Made by a program: the position numbers and the translations under genes
In this document: positions 53,229 through 61,982 of the stretch, piece by piece
Layout of the letters: each line of letters begins with the position of its first letter
Position numbering within the stretch: position 1 is the stretch's first letter
Notes under the pieces: model-generated
The model's input: only the letters and a program-made list of their open reading frames with translations
Databases searched by the model: none
What the model was told of the DNA's origin: nothing
Assembly (NCBI GenBank): GCA_903824665.1
Contig: CAIJXT010000033.1
Coordinates: 1-64,000, forward strand
Source: an uncultured Bacteroidota bacterium
GTDB lineage: Bacteria; Bacteroidota; Bacteroidia; Chitinophagales; Chitinophagaceae
Direction of reading: 5' to 3'
Length of the DNA stretch: 64,000 bases

Positions 53229-54017
53229 TTACTCCAACTTGAAGACGATAGGCAGTTTGAAAAGCACCTTTACTGCTTTACCATTTTGCTTACCTGGTTT
53301 CCAGGGTGGCATTGATGCAACTACACGCTTTGCTTCTTCATCACAGCCGCCGCCTATGCCGCGTACTATCTGAATTTCGCTTACGTGACCATCTTCATTC
53401 ACTACAAACTGTACAATTACCCTACCCTCGATTGTGTTTTCACGCGCTGCATCGGGGTATTTCACGTTTTTGCCCAGATATACCTGAATGTCATAATCTG
53501 GTTTCGGCATCTGCTCCACATAGTTGAAAACCTGTGGGGCTGCCGGTGCTTCTACCACACCTGTACCACTTGGTGCCACAATACCCGGATCTATACCGTC
53601 AGGGTCTCCTTTCTCGTCCTTAGGTCCTGAAGCTGTGATCTCTTTCTGTGGTGGCGGAACTTCTTCTTCCTTCACCTCTTCGTCCTTTTTGATCACGGGC
53701 GGTGTAAATTTCACCATCGGTTTCACGGGTGGTGGTGGTGGTGGTGGCGGTGGTGGTGGTGGTTTATTTGGATCAATTGGCGGTGGCTCAGCAAGTGTTA
53801 CCTGCTTCATCACTACTACTTCCTTTTTTTCCGCCTTCATATTGCGGGAGATGATTGCGTAAGCTGCAACCCCAACACCTACGAAAGCCAGCACCAACAT
53901 CGACTTACCAATACGCTGCCGGTAATTCTTACGGAGCTCATAGCCGCCATAGGCTTTGTTGCGCCCATCGAATATGATATCGAGATAATCGCTGGTTAAT
54001 ATTTTATTAATGTCCAT
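53229..54017 (-). CDS. tonB: TonB energy transducer
   Basis: The product is 262 residues. A cytoplasmic N-terminus (ILTSDYLDIIFDGRNKAYGGY) precedes a membrane helix (about 35-52), a proline-rich spacer with 12 consecutive prolines, an acidic/lysine stretch (KKDEEVKEEEVPPPQKE) and a TonB-C domain (about 180-262: YPDAARENTIEGRVIVQFVVN, abbreviated, to VLFKLPIVFKLE). It should couple proton force from ExbB/ExbD to outer-membrane receptors. It is the last gene of the leftward exbB-exbD-exbD-tonB operon. Confidence 0.94.
   Translation of the reverse strand: MDINKILTSDYLDIIFDGRNKAYGGYELRKNYRQRIGKSMLVLAFVGVGVAAYAIISRNMKAEKKEVVVMKQVTLAEPPPIDPNKPPPPPPPPPPPPVKPMVKFTPPVIKKDEEVKEEEVPPPQKEITASGPKDEKGDPDGIDPGIVAPSGTGVVEAPAAPQVFNYVEQMPKPDYDIQVYLGKNVKYPDAARENTIEGRVIVQFVVNEDGHVSEIQIVRGIGGGCDEEAKRVVASMPPWKPGKQNGKAVKVLFKLPIVFKLE
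53728..53763. repeat. GGT trinucleotide repeat encoding 12 prolines in tonB
   Basis: On the plus strand 12 consecutive GGN triplets (one is GGC) encode Pro12 of TonB on the minus strand. Slippage would change spacer length without a frameshift. Confidence 0.85.
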
Positions 54018-54085
54018 TTTTACTTCTTTTTTTAGTTGTAAGTACGTGCCACTTATAACCTAATTATTTTTCAGCTGGCATACAA

Positions 54086-54676
54086 TTACTGTCCGCTGGC
54101 TGCCTCGGTTTCCCTGATAAAGCCCTGCTCGATGTCTGATATGTCGATGATGGCGTAAACCTTGATGTCATTGATATTCATCTCGTCAAGCATATTCACC
54201 AGATCACTGTAAGTACTTGTTGTATCGGGTTTTATCAGTACAGTTGCTTCGTCTTTAGGTCCCAAAGCACCAGAGCGTTTCATACCTTCTACCATCTTCT
54301 TTTTGGCAATGATTGCATCGCGTATGCCATCCTTGGATTTGAAACCGGTAATTTTCAGATCAGGAGCCATGTTGGGGTCGTCACCGATTCCCTCGTAATA
54401 GTACACGCGGTGATTTTTGCTCAACAGAACTGTAAGTGCCACACTGGCCTTCAGTTTGTTCTTTTCTTCCTCTTTCAGATTCTCATCTTTATAAGGCATG
54501 TTTATCTCCATCGTCTTGGGTTTAGCAAGCGTAGTAGTAAACATGAAGAATGTGATGAGCAGGAAACCAAGATCCACCATTGGGGTCAGGTCAATTCTTG
54601 TACTTAGTTTTTTACCTTTTTTGACTCCGGGGCCTTTTTTATGCCCCCCGCCACTCGAGGTATCCATTTCTGCCAT
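54086..54676 (-). CDS. exbD: ExbD/TolR proton-channel subunit (second copy)
   Basis: The product is 196 residues. A basic N-terminus (GGGHKKGPGVKKGKKLSTR) precedes one membrane helix with the essential aspartate Asp35 (TPMVDLGFLLITFFMF). The periplasmic part ends with a TolR-like strand region (EATVLIKPDTTSTYSDLVNM). With ExbB it forms the proton-driven motor of TonB. It lies between the first exbD and tonB. Confidence 0.93.
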   Translation of the reverse strand: MAEMDTSSGGGHKKGPGVKKGKKLSTRIDLTPMVDLGFLLITFFMFTTTLAKPKTMEINMPYKDENLKEEEKNKLKASVALTVLLSKNHRVYYYEGIGDDPNMAPDLKITGFKSKDGIRDAIIAKKKMVEGMKRSGALGPKDEATVLIKPDTTSTYSDLVNMLDEMNINDIKVYAIIDISDIEQGFIRETEAASGQ

Positions 54677-54758
54677 GACACAAGTGTTTTTATTGTTCCG
54701 GTAGCATTGCTGCTACCACATTAATAATATTGTTACGATTCCTCTCTCCAGATACAGG

Positions 54759-55421
54759 TTATTCTTTGCTTGCAACCTTATTCCTTTCGGCATAAGCAGC
54801 AGTGCCCGCCGGTACGGCTTTCAGATTGGTGATCAGATTAAACTTGAAAATTTTCCATCCTTCCAGTGTTCTGATGATCTTCTTTACGTGCGGGTATGCT
54901 GCTTCTCCGTCGGCCTTGATACAAATACGAAGCTTAGGATTGGTGTTACGTGCGCTTTTTACCCATTGTGCCAGTTCGTTGTTCACTGATAAAACGGAGG
55001 TATCAACGGGAATTCCTGGTGCTTCTTTCTGCAGTTCTACCTGCTTGTCGCCTGAAAGGGCCAGATAAGATTTCAACTGGTCGAAACGGATACCTATTGA
55101 CGGACCGATAGCGAAAGCATTTTTTTCTGTTTCGGTGAGTTTCAGATCGCGTTCGTAGTTTACGTCTTCGATCAGTGCTTTTCTTTTCACCTTGTTGTCG
55201 ATTGAGAAAAATATGCGACCCTTTGTATCAACTGTGAGCAGCATGATGTCTGCATCCGGCAATGGTATTTCAGATATCGATGAAGGTGTCTTTACCACCA
55301 CAGGTTCTTCCGGTTTGAACTTTGTAGCCAACATGAAGAACGTGAGCAGCAGGAATGCCACATCGCACATAGCCGTCATGTCAATGTTGGTACTTTTGCG
55401 GGGGAGTTTTGCTTTTGGCAT
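54759..55421 (-). CDS. exbD: ExbD/TolR proton-channel subunit (first copy)
   Basis: The product is 220 residues. It has a short cytoplasmic N-terminus, one membrane helix with Asp20 (MTAMCDVAFLLLTFFML), and a longer periplasmic part than the second copy, including ELAQWVKSARNTNPKLRICIKADGE as its TolR-like strand. The two ExbD proteins differ clearly, so they may form mixed dimers or serve separate TonB systems. It follows exbB after a 130-base gap with a strong hairpin. Confidence 0.92.
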   Translation of the reverse strand: MPKAKLPRKSTNIDMTAMCDVAFLLLTFFMLATKFKPEEPVVVKTPSSISEIPLPDADIMLLTVDTKGRIFFSIDNKVKRKALIEDVNYERDLKLTETEKNAFAIGPSIGIRFDQLKSYLALSGDKQVELQKEAPGIPVDTSVLSVNNELAQWVKSARNTNPKLRICIKADGEAAYPHVKKIIRTLEGWKIFKFNLITNLKAVPAGTAAYAERNKVASKE

Positions 55422-55506
55422 TGTAAATATTCTTCTGCTGTTAAATTAATAAGATGCATCCCGAACGAGATTCCACATCCACCGTTCATATATTTTTATC
55501 AAAAAC

Positions 55507-55542
55507 CTGTATTGCAGGTTGCGTTGGCAACCTGCAATACAG
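55507..55542 (-). terminator. Intercistronic terminator/attenuator between exbB and exbD
   Basis: Bases 55507-55522 and 55527-55542 are perfect reverse complements (16 bp, CTGTATTGCAGGTTGC) around a 4-nt loop. Read leftward the stem ends in G then TTTTT. It lies 9 bases past the exbB stop, so most transcripts may end here, giving more exbB than exbD mRNA. Confidence 0.8.
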
Positions 55543-55550
55543 AAAACTGA

Positions 55551-56396
55551 TTATTTGTGGCTTGAAGCAAAGCTCTGTGTCAGCGTGAAGCCGCTTTCGT
55601 CGATAGCATAAGTAACGCCATCGATGATGGTAGTGAAGAAGTTGTAGAATACGATAGCGAAGAACGATGTACCGATACCGAGGGCGGTATTGATAAGGGC
55701 CTCAGAGATACCGGCAGCCAGGGCGGCAGCGTCAGGAGCACCTGCGGTTGCCATTGCCGCAAACGAGCGGATCATACCCAATACCGTACCGAACAGACCC
55801 AACAGCGTAGCACATGAAGCGATCGTAGAAAGGAAAACCAGATTTTTCTCCAACATTGGCAGTTCCAATGCAGTAGCTTCTTCGATCTCTTTCTGAATAC
55901 TTAGCACTTTCTGATCCGTATCCAGTTCGTTGTTAGATACCATCTCTTTGTATTTGAGCAGGCCAGCACGCATTACATTGCCTACAGAGCCGGCTTGTTT
56001 GTCACACTCAGCGATTGCTGCATCCAGATTTTTGTTAGCAAGGTGAAACTGAACTTTACGAACAAATTCGCCACCATCAACCTTTCCTTTAGCCTTTACG
56101 ATAGTAAGTGCACGCTCAATGATAAAGCAAACAAGGGTAAGGAAAGTAGCCATAAGAATTGGTACCACAAAACCACCCTGATACATGGTACCAGCAATGT
56201 TGGCGGGCTTTTCGCGCGATGCGCCGTCCTGGAAGTTACCTTCTGCACCCAACACGAATTTCCAGATAATTTCACCTGCCACTACACAACCTACTACCAC
56301 TATGAGGTTGATCCAAAAATTATTCGCATTTTTTGGTTTACCTGCACTACCATGAGCACTTGCTGGTTTCGCTGCGGCTGTTTTTACGTCTGCCAT
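55551..56396 (-). CDS. exbB: ExbB/TolQ/MotA-family proton-channel protein
   Basis: The product is 281 residues. An alanine/lysine-rich N-terminus leads to membrane helices at WINLIVVVGCVVAGEIIWKF, VVPILMATFLTLVCFIIERA, LSTIASCATLLGLFGTVLGM and ALGIGTSFFAIVFYNFFTTI. GLFGTVLGMIRSFAAMA is the family signature. It is the channel pentamer of the TonB motor. First gene of the exbB-exbD-exbD-tonB operon, with a promoter at 56467-56497. Confidence 0.94.
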   Translation of the reverse strand: MADVKTAAAKPASAHGSAGKPKNANNFWINLIVVVGCVVAGEIIWKFVLGAEGNFQDGASREKPANIAGTMYQGGFVVPILMATFLTLVCFIIERALTIVKAKGKVDGGEFVRKVQFHLANKNLDAAIAECDKQAGSVGNVMRAGLLKYKEMVSNNELDTDQKVLSIQKEIEEATALELPMLEKNLVFLSTIASCATLLGLFGTVLGMIRSFAAMATAGAPDAAALAAGISEALINTALGIGTSFFAIVFYNFFTTIIDGVTYAIDESGFTLTQSFASSHK

Positions 56397-56466
56397 AATT
56401 TTGATTTTTGTTTTAGTGTTTGCTTAATATTGATTGGTTAAAATTTTTATTCTGATAGTGAGTTTG

Positions 56467-56497
56467 CAAAGATATACGTACCACTCAAAAAAACAAT
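56467..56497 (-). promoter_or_regulatory. Promoter of the exbB-exbD-exbD-tonB operon
   Basis: On the minus strand TATCTTTG (56474 to 56467) fits TAnnTTTG, and ATTG (56497 to 56494) lies 19 bases upstream as a -33 box. Transcription would start near 56460, leaving a leader of about 60 bases before the exbB ATG at 56396. Confidence 0.65.
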
Positions 56498-56732
56498 TTC
56501 GGGTGAAAAAATATTTCCCAAACATAATATTGTGACTTCAGGTACGCAAGTGTATGATTTTCATAGCAACGCAGAAGAACAAAACTTATTGTCTGTATTA
56601 GTATTTGAAGGGCTTTTTAGCGTTTCGCTGCACGGATTCTGTAAAAATACCGTTAGTAACAATCTTAAGACGTATTTCCCCGGCAATTCCTTTGTAATTT
56701 TGAAAATAAATTTTCTAAACCAAATCCCAGCA

Positions 56733-57275
56733 ATGATTTTTAATCCGTGGCACGATGCCAGCTATGGCGATAATGTACCCCAAACCGTTAATGCGGTTAT
56801 TGAAATACCCAGAAACTCAAGGGCCAAGTATGAACTGGACAAAGAAACGGGTATGCTCAAATTAGACAGGGTATTGTATTCCTCTGTTTATTATCCGGCA
56901 AACTACGGTTTTATTCCACGCACTTACTGCGACGACAACGACCCGCTAGACATATTAGTACTATCTCAGATAGACATGCAACCGCTTTGCCTTGTAGAAG
57001 CGAAAATAATAGGTGTAATGCGGATGCTGGACCAAGGTGAGGCTGACGATAAACTAATCGCCGTTTGCGCGAATGACATGAGCGTGGCCCACTATAATGA
57101 TATTAGTGAGCTACCTCCACATTTTATAAAGGAACTCAGACACTTTTTTGAGGAGTACAAACGACTGGAGAAAAAAGAGGTAAAAGTAGAAGACTTCGAA
57201 AATGCCCGTCTTGCGAAAAAAATACTGCAGCACAGTATAAATGACTACAAAACTAAATTTGGACAGATGCAATAA
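56733..57275 (+). CDS. ppa: Family I inorganic pyrophosphatase
   Basis: The product is 180 residues from the ATG at 56733; the frame is open for 67 further codons upstream but family members start [12 protein letters not shown], which fixes the start. Active-site stretches are [33 protein letters not shown] with the metal-binding aspartates, and [13 protein letters not shown]. It hydrolyses pyrophosphate to phosphate in the cytoplasm, driving biosynthesis. It is monocistronic. Confidence 0.95.
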   Translation: MIFNPWHDASYGDNVPQTVNAVIEIPRNSRAKYELDKETGMLKLDRVLYSSVYYPANYGFIPRTYCDDNDPLDILVLSQIDMQPLCLVEAKIIGVMRMLDQGEADDKLIAVCANDMSVAHYNDISELPPHFIKELRHFFEEYKRLEKKEVKVEDFENARLAKKILQHSINDYKTKFGQMQ

Positions 57276-57424
57276 ACGGAACAGAGGGATAAACCTGAAA
57301 TCTGTATACCGTTGAATTACATTCATTTTTTCGCACTATCTCAAATAATACAGTTGGGATTTGCATGTATTGAGAAGAAACACTATCTTTAAACTCATTT
57401 TTTAACTGTTTTGGCTGTTGGCAG

Positions 57425-57450
57425 CTACTCTTTTGGTCACAAAAGAGTAG
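57425..57450. other. Perfect 11-bp hairpin upstream of the large T9SS cargo gene
   Basis: CTACTCTTTTG at 57425-57435 and CAAAAGAGTAG at 57440-57450 are exact reverse complements around GTCA. It ends 42 bases before the ATG at 57492. It may be the ppa terminator (no T-tract seen) or a leader structure of the next gene. Confidence 0.5.
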
Positions 57451-57491
57451 ATTGTCAGGTAATTTATTGTTTTTATTAACAAATCACAATT

Positions 57492-60400
57492 ATGAAGAAG
57501 ATTTTACTATTTGTAGTGTTGCTTGCCGGACTCCAGATCATGAAAGCCAACGCCGCTATCACAGTGACCGCCGGCACCGGAGGTACAGGAATCTGCGCCA
57601 ATCTGGCCCAGACCGGTATCACACCCGCATTTACAACCCTTACACCGATCGTGATCACCGAAGCGCTGAACGGCGACATCACAACTGGCTTTCATGCATT
57701 GGTAATCAATGCACCAACAGGCTGGCGCTTCAACACCGGTGCCACCCCCACAATCACATTCACAGCCGGCAGAAATGTTGTGTTTGCAAACACGGGTGCA
57801 TTTACCGCTGGTTCGCTTACCATAAACATCTTAACCAGCGGAAATACGCTGCTGGATGCCGTGACAATAACCGGACTACAAGTACAGGCAACCACTACAG
57901 GCTCTGGTGCCGGTAATATCACAGCATCTGCTGCTCCCGGTATGACGGGCATCACCACAGGTGGTGGTGGTACTAACTTTGGCAGCCTGTCGCTGACACC
58001 ATCATTAACGCCGTCTGTAACGATCGCAGCCAATCCTGGCGCAACAGTATGTGCAGGTACAACAGTAACTTTTACTGCTACGCCTACAAATGGAGGAACC
58101 CCTACCTATCAGTGGCAGGTAAACGGAGCACCAATAGCAGGTGCTACCAATACTACGTTCTCCAGCGGCACACTGGTGACTGGCAACACAGTACGTGTGG
58201 TGATGACTGCTACAGGCTGCCGTACTACACCAACAGCTACTTCTACAGCTATAACAATGACCGTCAATACCGTTCCAGCAGCTGTTAGCGTTGCTACAGC
58301 TGGTACTTATTGCAACAATACTACACTGAATGCTACACTGGCAGGACCCGGAACAATATACTTTCAAGGTGTAACGTCAAACGGCACATCAACAGCGACA
58401 CCATCTTCAGCCCAGTTCATCACCAATCCCGGTAGCCATACCTATTATTTCAGAGCTCAGTCGGCAGGATGCTGGGGCCCTGAAGGCAGTGCCAAAGTAA
58501 CTATCAATTTACAGCCATCTGCAATTACCATTACTCCGGCCACGACGGCAACACTATGCCTGGGTGATAGTGCAGCTTTTATAGCCAGTGCTACAGCACC
58601 GTCGGTAGAAATACTACAGGAAGACTTCAATGCCGGTCTGGGAGCATGGACAATAACCAATGTTGCAGGGGTACCGAATAGCTTCTGGCAGATCAGAAAC
58701 CCTCCGGGATGGCTGAATGCAACTACCGGCGACGGTTCACCTTTTATCCAGGGTGCTGCAGATGCTGCAGGATCAGGGAATAACACAACTACAATTCTCA
58801 CCTCTCCGTCTTTTTCTCTTGTAGGATACAATTCTGCATCTGTTTCTTTTAACCAATTCTACCGTGCATATAATGCCGGTACCGATCGCGATTTCAATGT
58901 TGCTGTTGAGTATTCTATTGATGGCGGTTTGACATGGACACCAATATTGGATCAGGCAGGCACTGTACCATCTAATTCTACTATCGGCGCAACTTCCTGG
59001 GTATCCACTACACCCAACCTTAGCGTAGGCATGCCTGCACCCGCACTGGGTCAGCCAAATGTACAGCTCAGGTGGAACTACAACAGTACTTTCGGCTGGT
59101 ATTGGGGAGTAGATAACATAGCAGTTACAGGTATTCCGCAACTTGCTTTTTCCTGGGTAGGTGTGTCAGGTGCAGCTGGTCTGTCCTGTTCAACCTGTGA
59201 TACGGTGATGATTACACCAGCAGCTGCAGGTGTAGCTGTATATACAGTATCATCAACATTGTCCGGATGTACAACTGTGGCAGGGCTTACGATTACAGTA
59301 AATGCATTGCCGGCAATATTTGACGTAACAGGTGGCGGTACAATTTGTGCAGGCGGCCCTGGTGCAAACATTGGACTCAGTGGCTCTGAGGTAGGTGTCG
59401 ACTATCAATTGTATCTCGCAGGTGCGCCTGTTGGAGCTGTTGTTTCAGGTACAGGAATTGCGATCGACTTTGGTCCGCAAACAGCTGCAGGAACGTATTC
59501 AGTTGTAGCGGGTAATCTATCAACTACTTGTTCGGAGATCATGAATGGAACAGTAGATGTGATCGTTAATCCAGCGCCTAATGCGTTTAACGTTACCGGC
59601 TCTGCTACATTCTGTGCAGGTGATACTGGTACACATATTGGCCTCGATGGATCTGACCTTGGTATTCGTTACCAGTTATATAATGGTGCAACAGCGGTTG
59701 GCACCATATTAGATGGCACTGGTACAGCACTTGACTTTGGTCTGTTTACAGCCTCTGGCACTTACACTGTGCTGGCTACTGACACCACTACGCTCTGCAC
59801 AGCCGCTATGAATGGCAGCGCAGTTGTATTGGAGAATCCGTTACCTACCATCTATGATGTAACCGGTGGCGGCGGCTTCTGTACAGGAGATCCTGGTGTT
59901 AGCGTAGGGCTCAATGGCTCAGCAATAGGTGTTAACTACCAATTGTACCTTGGTGCAGCTCCGGTTGGCGCAGCATTACCGGGTAGTGGTCTCGCTCTCG
60001 ATTTCGGTTTGCAGACTGCTGTTGGCACTTACACTATAATGGCAACAGACGGCACTACCGCATGTTTTACAGCGATGAACGACAGCGCTGTAGTTGTTGA
60101 AAATCCACTTCCAGCGTCTATTACCGGTGTTGCAATTTTTTGCGAAAATGCTACTACGACACTTGCAAGTACAACGCCAGGAGGCGCGTGGAGCAGCAGT
60201 GATGGCACAATAGCAACGGTTGACGCCGCAAGTGGTGTGGTTACGGGTACAGGTGGAGGCGTAGCGAACATTACTTATGCATTACCAACAACGTGTTACG
60301 TTATTCAACCGGTTACTGTTAATCCAGCTCCTTTTGTTGACGTGATTGCAGGTGTTACCAATCTGTGTGCAGGTGGTACAACCACACTAACCAATGCCAC

Positions 60401-61730
60401 CCCCGGTGGTGTATGGAGCAGCGCTTCGGCGGCGATTGCCTCAGTGGATGCTGCTTCGGGCCTTGTAACGGCGGTGAGTGGTGGCATCACTACGATAAGC
60501 TATACTATTACTGATGGTATTGGATGTGCGGCATCAGCCACAACGCCGGACACAGTTACTGCTTACCCGGTTCTGGGTGCTATAGGCGGCCCGGCTGGCG
60601 TTTGTGTAGGTAGTTCAGTGACGTTGACAAATACGACAGCCGGTGGCGCATGGAGCAGCAGTGATGCAACTATCGGCTCGATAGATGCAGTAAGCGGCGT
60701 GCTTGATGGCATAGCGGCTGGTACTATAACTGTTTCATATGTGGTTTCAGCAGGTCCTGGCTGCTCAACGACCGTGAGCGATACAGAAACAGTGCATCCA
60801 TTGCCTGTTATCGCAGGGGTAACTGGTCCGGACAATGTTTGTGCGGGGCTTTCCATAACACTTTCCAGCGCTACTGCAGGCGGCGTGTGGACGAGCAGCA
60901 ATACGGCAATTGCTTCTGTAAACACTGGCGGTGCTGTGAGTGGTGTTGCCGTTGGTATCGCTACCATCACTTATACTGTCACAACAGCAGCAGGTTGCTC
61001 TGACTTTGTAACATACGATATCACAGTAGGAAATGCGATGCCTGCGGTAGGTCTGCTGCCATCCTCTCCTTCTGTTACACTTTGTGGTGGTAATCCTGTA
61101 AATCTGGTTTCGTCTACGGGTGGTACGGTTACGTACCAATGGTCTGAAGGCGGTACCGATATCGCTGGCGCAACCAACAGCAGCTACGTTGCCACTACAC
61201 CGGGTGTATATGTACTGACGGTAGGCAACGGCACATGCTTTGCTGCCCTCCCCGCCAAAACTGTAATTGCGGATCCGAATGCAGTGATCACATTCAACAC
61301 AAGTGGTGGATACCTTTATACAGGCAGCTTTGCAACTTATCAGTGGTATAGAAACGGAACTGCCATAGCCGGCGCTACATCAAGCATTCTGACATCACCC
61401 GTAGCGGGCGACTATACCGTTGTAGTTGGTGATATCAATGCTTGCCCTGACACTTCGGCTGTTTATACCATCGCATCCAGTGGTGTGAACGGAACAACAT
61501 CTGCTCTTAACATCAGTATTTATCCAAACCCTGCCACATCTGTAATCTACATAGATGCGCCGGTGAAAATAAATGTTTCAGTACTGGCTCCAGACGGACG
61601 TCTTGTGATAGGCAACAAGGCAGGCAACAGCCTAAACATCGGCGGGCTGTCTAACGGTGTATACCTTATTCAGATCTTCGATGAGCACAATACGTTGCTG
61701 CGTACGGAGCGGTTTGTAAAAGCACAATAA
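57492..61730 (+). CDS. Very large T9SS cargo with tandem Ig-like repeats
   Basis: The product is 1412 residues. A signal peptide (KKILLFVVLLAGLQIMKANA) is followed by an alpha/beta-type start, Ig/PKD-like domains, a region (about 375-540) resembling a MAM/concanavalin-type domain (EDFNAGLGAWTITN, VSFNQFYRAYNA), three 89-residue repeats, four bacterial-Ig-2-like repeats, two more PKD-like domains and a T9SS sorting domain (ISIYPNPATSVIYIDA to RTERFVKAQ). Each repeat carries a few conserved cysteines. It is a likely surface adhesin or cell-cell matrix protein exported by the type IX system. Ligand unknown. A terminator follows at 61768. Confidence 0.9.
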   Translation: MKKILLFVVLLAGLQIMKANAAITVTAGTGGTGICANLAQTGITPAFTTLTPIVITEALNGDITTGFHALVINAPTGWRFNTGATPTITFTAGRNVVFANTGAFTAGSLTINILTSGNTLLDAVTITGLQVQATTTGSGAGNITASAAPGMTGITTGGGGTNFGSLSLTPSLTPSVTIAANPGATVCAGTTVTFTATPTNGGTPTYQWQVNGAPIAGATNTTFSSGTLVTGNTVRVVMTATGCRTTPTATSTAITMTVNTVPAAVSVATAGTYCNNTTLNATLAGPGTIYFQGVTSNGTSTATPSSAQFITNPGSHTYYFRAQSAGCWGPEGSAKVTINLQPSAITITPATTATLCLGDSAAFIASATAPSVEILQEDFNAGLGAWTITNVAGVPNSFWQIRNPPGWLNATTGDGSPFIQGAADAAGSGNNTTTILTSPSFSLVGYNSASVSFNQFYRAYNAGTDRDFNVAVEYSIDGGLTWTPILDQAGTVPSNSTIGATSWVSTTPNLSVGMPAPALGQPNVQLRWNYNSTFGWYWGVDNIAVTGIPQLAFSWVGVSGAAGLSCSTCDTVMITPAAAGVAVYTVSSTLSGCTTVAGLTITVNALPAIFDVTGGGTICAGGPGANIGLSGSEVGVDYQLYLAGAPVGAVVSGTGIAIDFGPQTAAGTYSVVAGNLSTTCSEIMNGTVDVIVNPAPNAFNVTGSATFCAGDTGTHIGLDGSDLGIRYQLYNGATAVGTILDGTGTALDFGLFTASGTYTVLATDTTTLCTAAMNGSAVVLENPLPTIYDVTGGGGFCTGDPGVSVGLNGSAIGVNYQLYLGAAPVGAALPGSGLALDFGLQTAVGTYTIMATDGTTACFTAMNDSAVVVENPLPASITGVAIFCENATTTLASTTPGGAWSSSDGTIATVDAASGVVTGTGGGVANITYALPTTCYVIQPVTVNPAPFVDVIAGVTNLCAGGTTTLTNATPGGVWSSASAAIASVDAASGLVTAVSGGITTISYTITDGIGCAASATTPDTVTAYPVLGAIGGPAGVCVGSSVTLTNTTAGGAWSSSDATIGSIDAVSGVLDGIAAGTITVSYVVSAGPGCSTTVSDTETVHPLPVIAGVTGPDNVCAGLSITLSSATAGGVWTSSNTAIASVNTGGAVSGVAVGIATITYTVTTAAGCSDFVTYDITVGNAMPAVGLLPSSPSVTLCGGNPVNLVSSTGGTVTYQWSEGGTDIAGATNSSYVATTPGVYVLTVGNGTCFAALPAKTVIADPNAVITFNTSGGYLYTGSFATYQWYRNGTAIAGATSSILTSPVAGDYTVVVGDINACPDTSAVYTIASSGVNGTTSALNISIYPNPATSVIYIDAPVKINVSVLAPDGRLVIGNKAGNSLNIGGLSNGVYLIQIFDEHNTLLRTERFVKAQ
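59313..60113 (+). repeat. Three in-frame 267-bp repeats (89 residues each)
   Basis: Copies at 59313-59579, 59580-59846 and 59847-60113 have exactly equal lengths and share FDVTGGG, a cysteine followed by GG/GD, VGLxGS, YQLYLGxAPVG, GLALDFG, GTYTV and ENPLP motifs. They diverge in sequence but not in length. Confidence 0.9.
60114..61043 (+). repeat. Four bacterial-Ig-2-like repeats
   Basis: Copies begin at 60114 (219 bp), 60333, 60570 and 60807 (237 bp each). Shared motifs are a cysteine near the start, GGxWSSSxxxIAxVDAxSGxV and xITYxV. Typical of stalk domains in surface adhesins. Confidence 0.88.
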
Positions 61731-61767
61731 CGAGATCGATACTACAAACTCAGTTTTATCTGATAAT

Positions 61768-61797
61768 AAAATCCCTGGCCTTGTGCCAGGGATTTTT
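61768..61797 (+). terminator. Rho-independent terminator after the large T9SS gene
   Basis: AAAATCCCTGGC at 61768-61779 pairs with GCCAGGGATTTT at 61785-61796 (12 bp, loop CTTGT), followed by T. Confidence 0.88.
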
Positions 61798-61982
61798 GTT
61801 ACTGTACCACACTGATGCTTCGGGTAATAGTCAAAAAAATAACCGATGACTATAGTGATTATCAGAATTTCTGTTGGAGCAAAACAGAGCGAAAGATTGA
61901 GTAGAAAATAAATTTCCCTGCGAAAGAATAATTAGTTTTACAGCTTAGGTAATATTGTATTTTTACACCGATAACAAGCTAA

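Noticed and set aside
53524-53862. Glycine-rich plus-strand frame
   Set aside because: Antisense of the proline spacer of tonB.
56532-56732. 67-codon N-terminal extension of pyrophosphatase
   Set aside because: Family members begin at the MIFNPWHD segment, and the extension has no domain or targeting feature.
59313-61043. CRISPR-like regular spacing
   Set aside because: The repeats are long, in frame and protein-coding; there are no short repeats with unique spacers and no cas genes.
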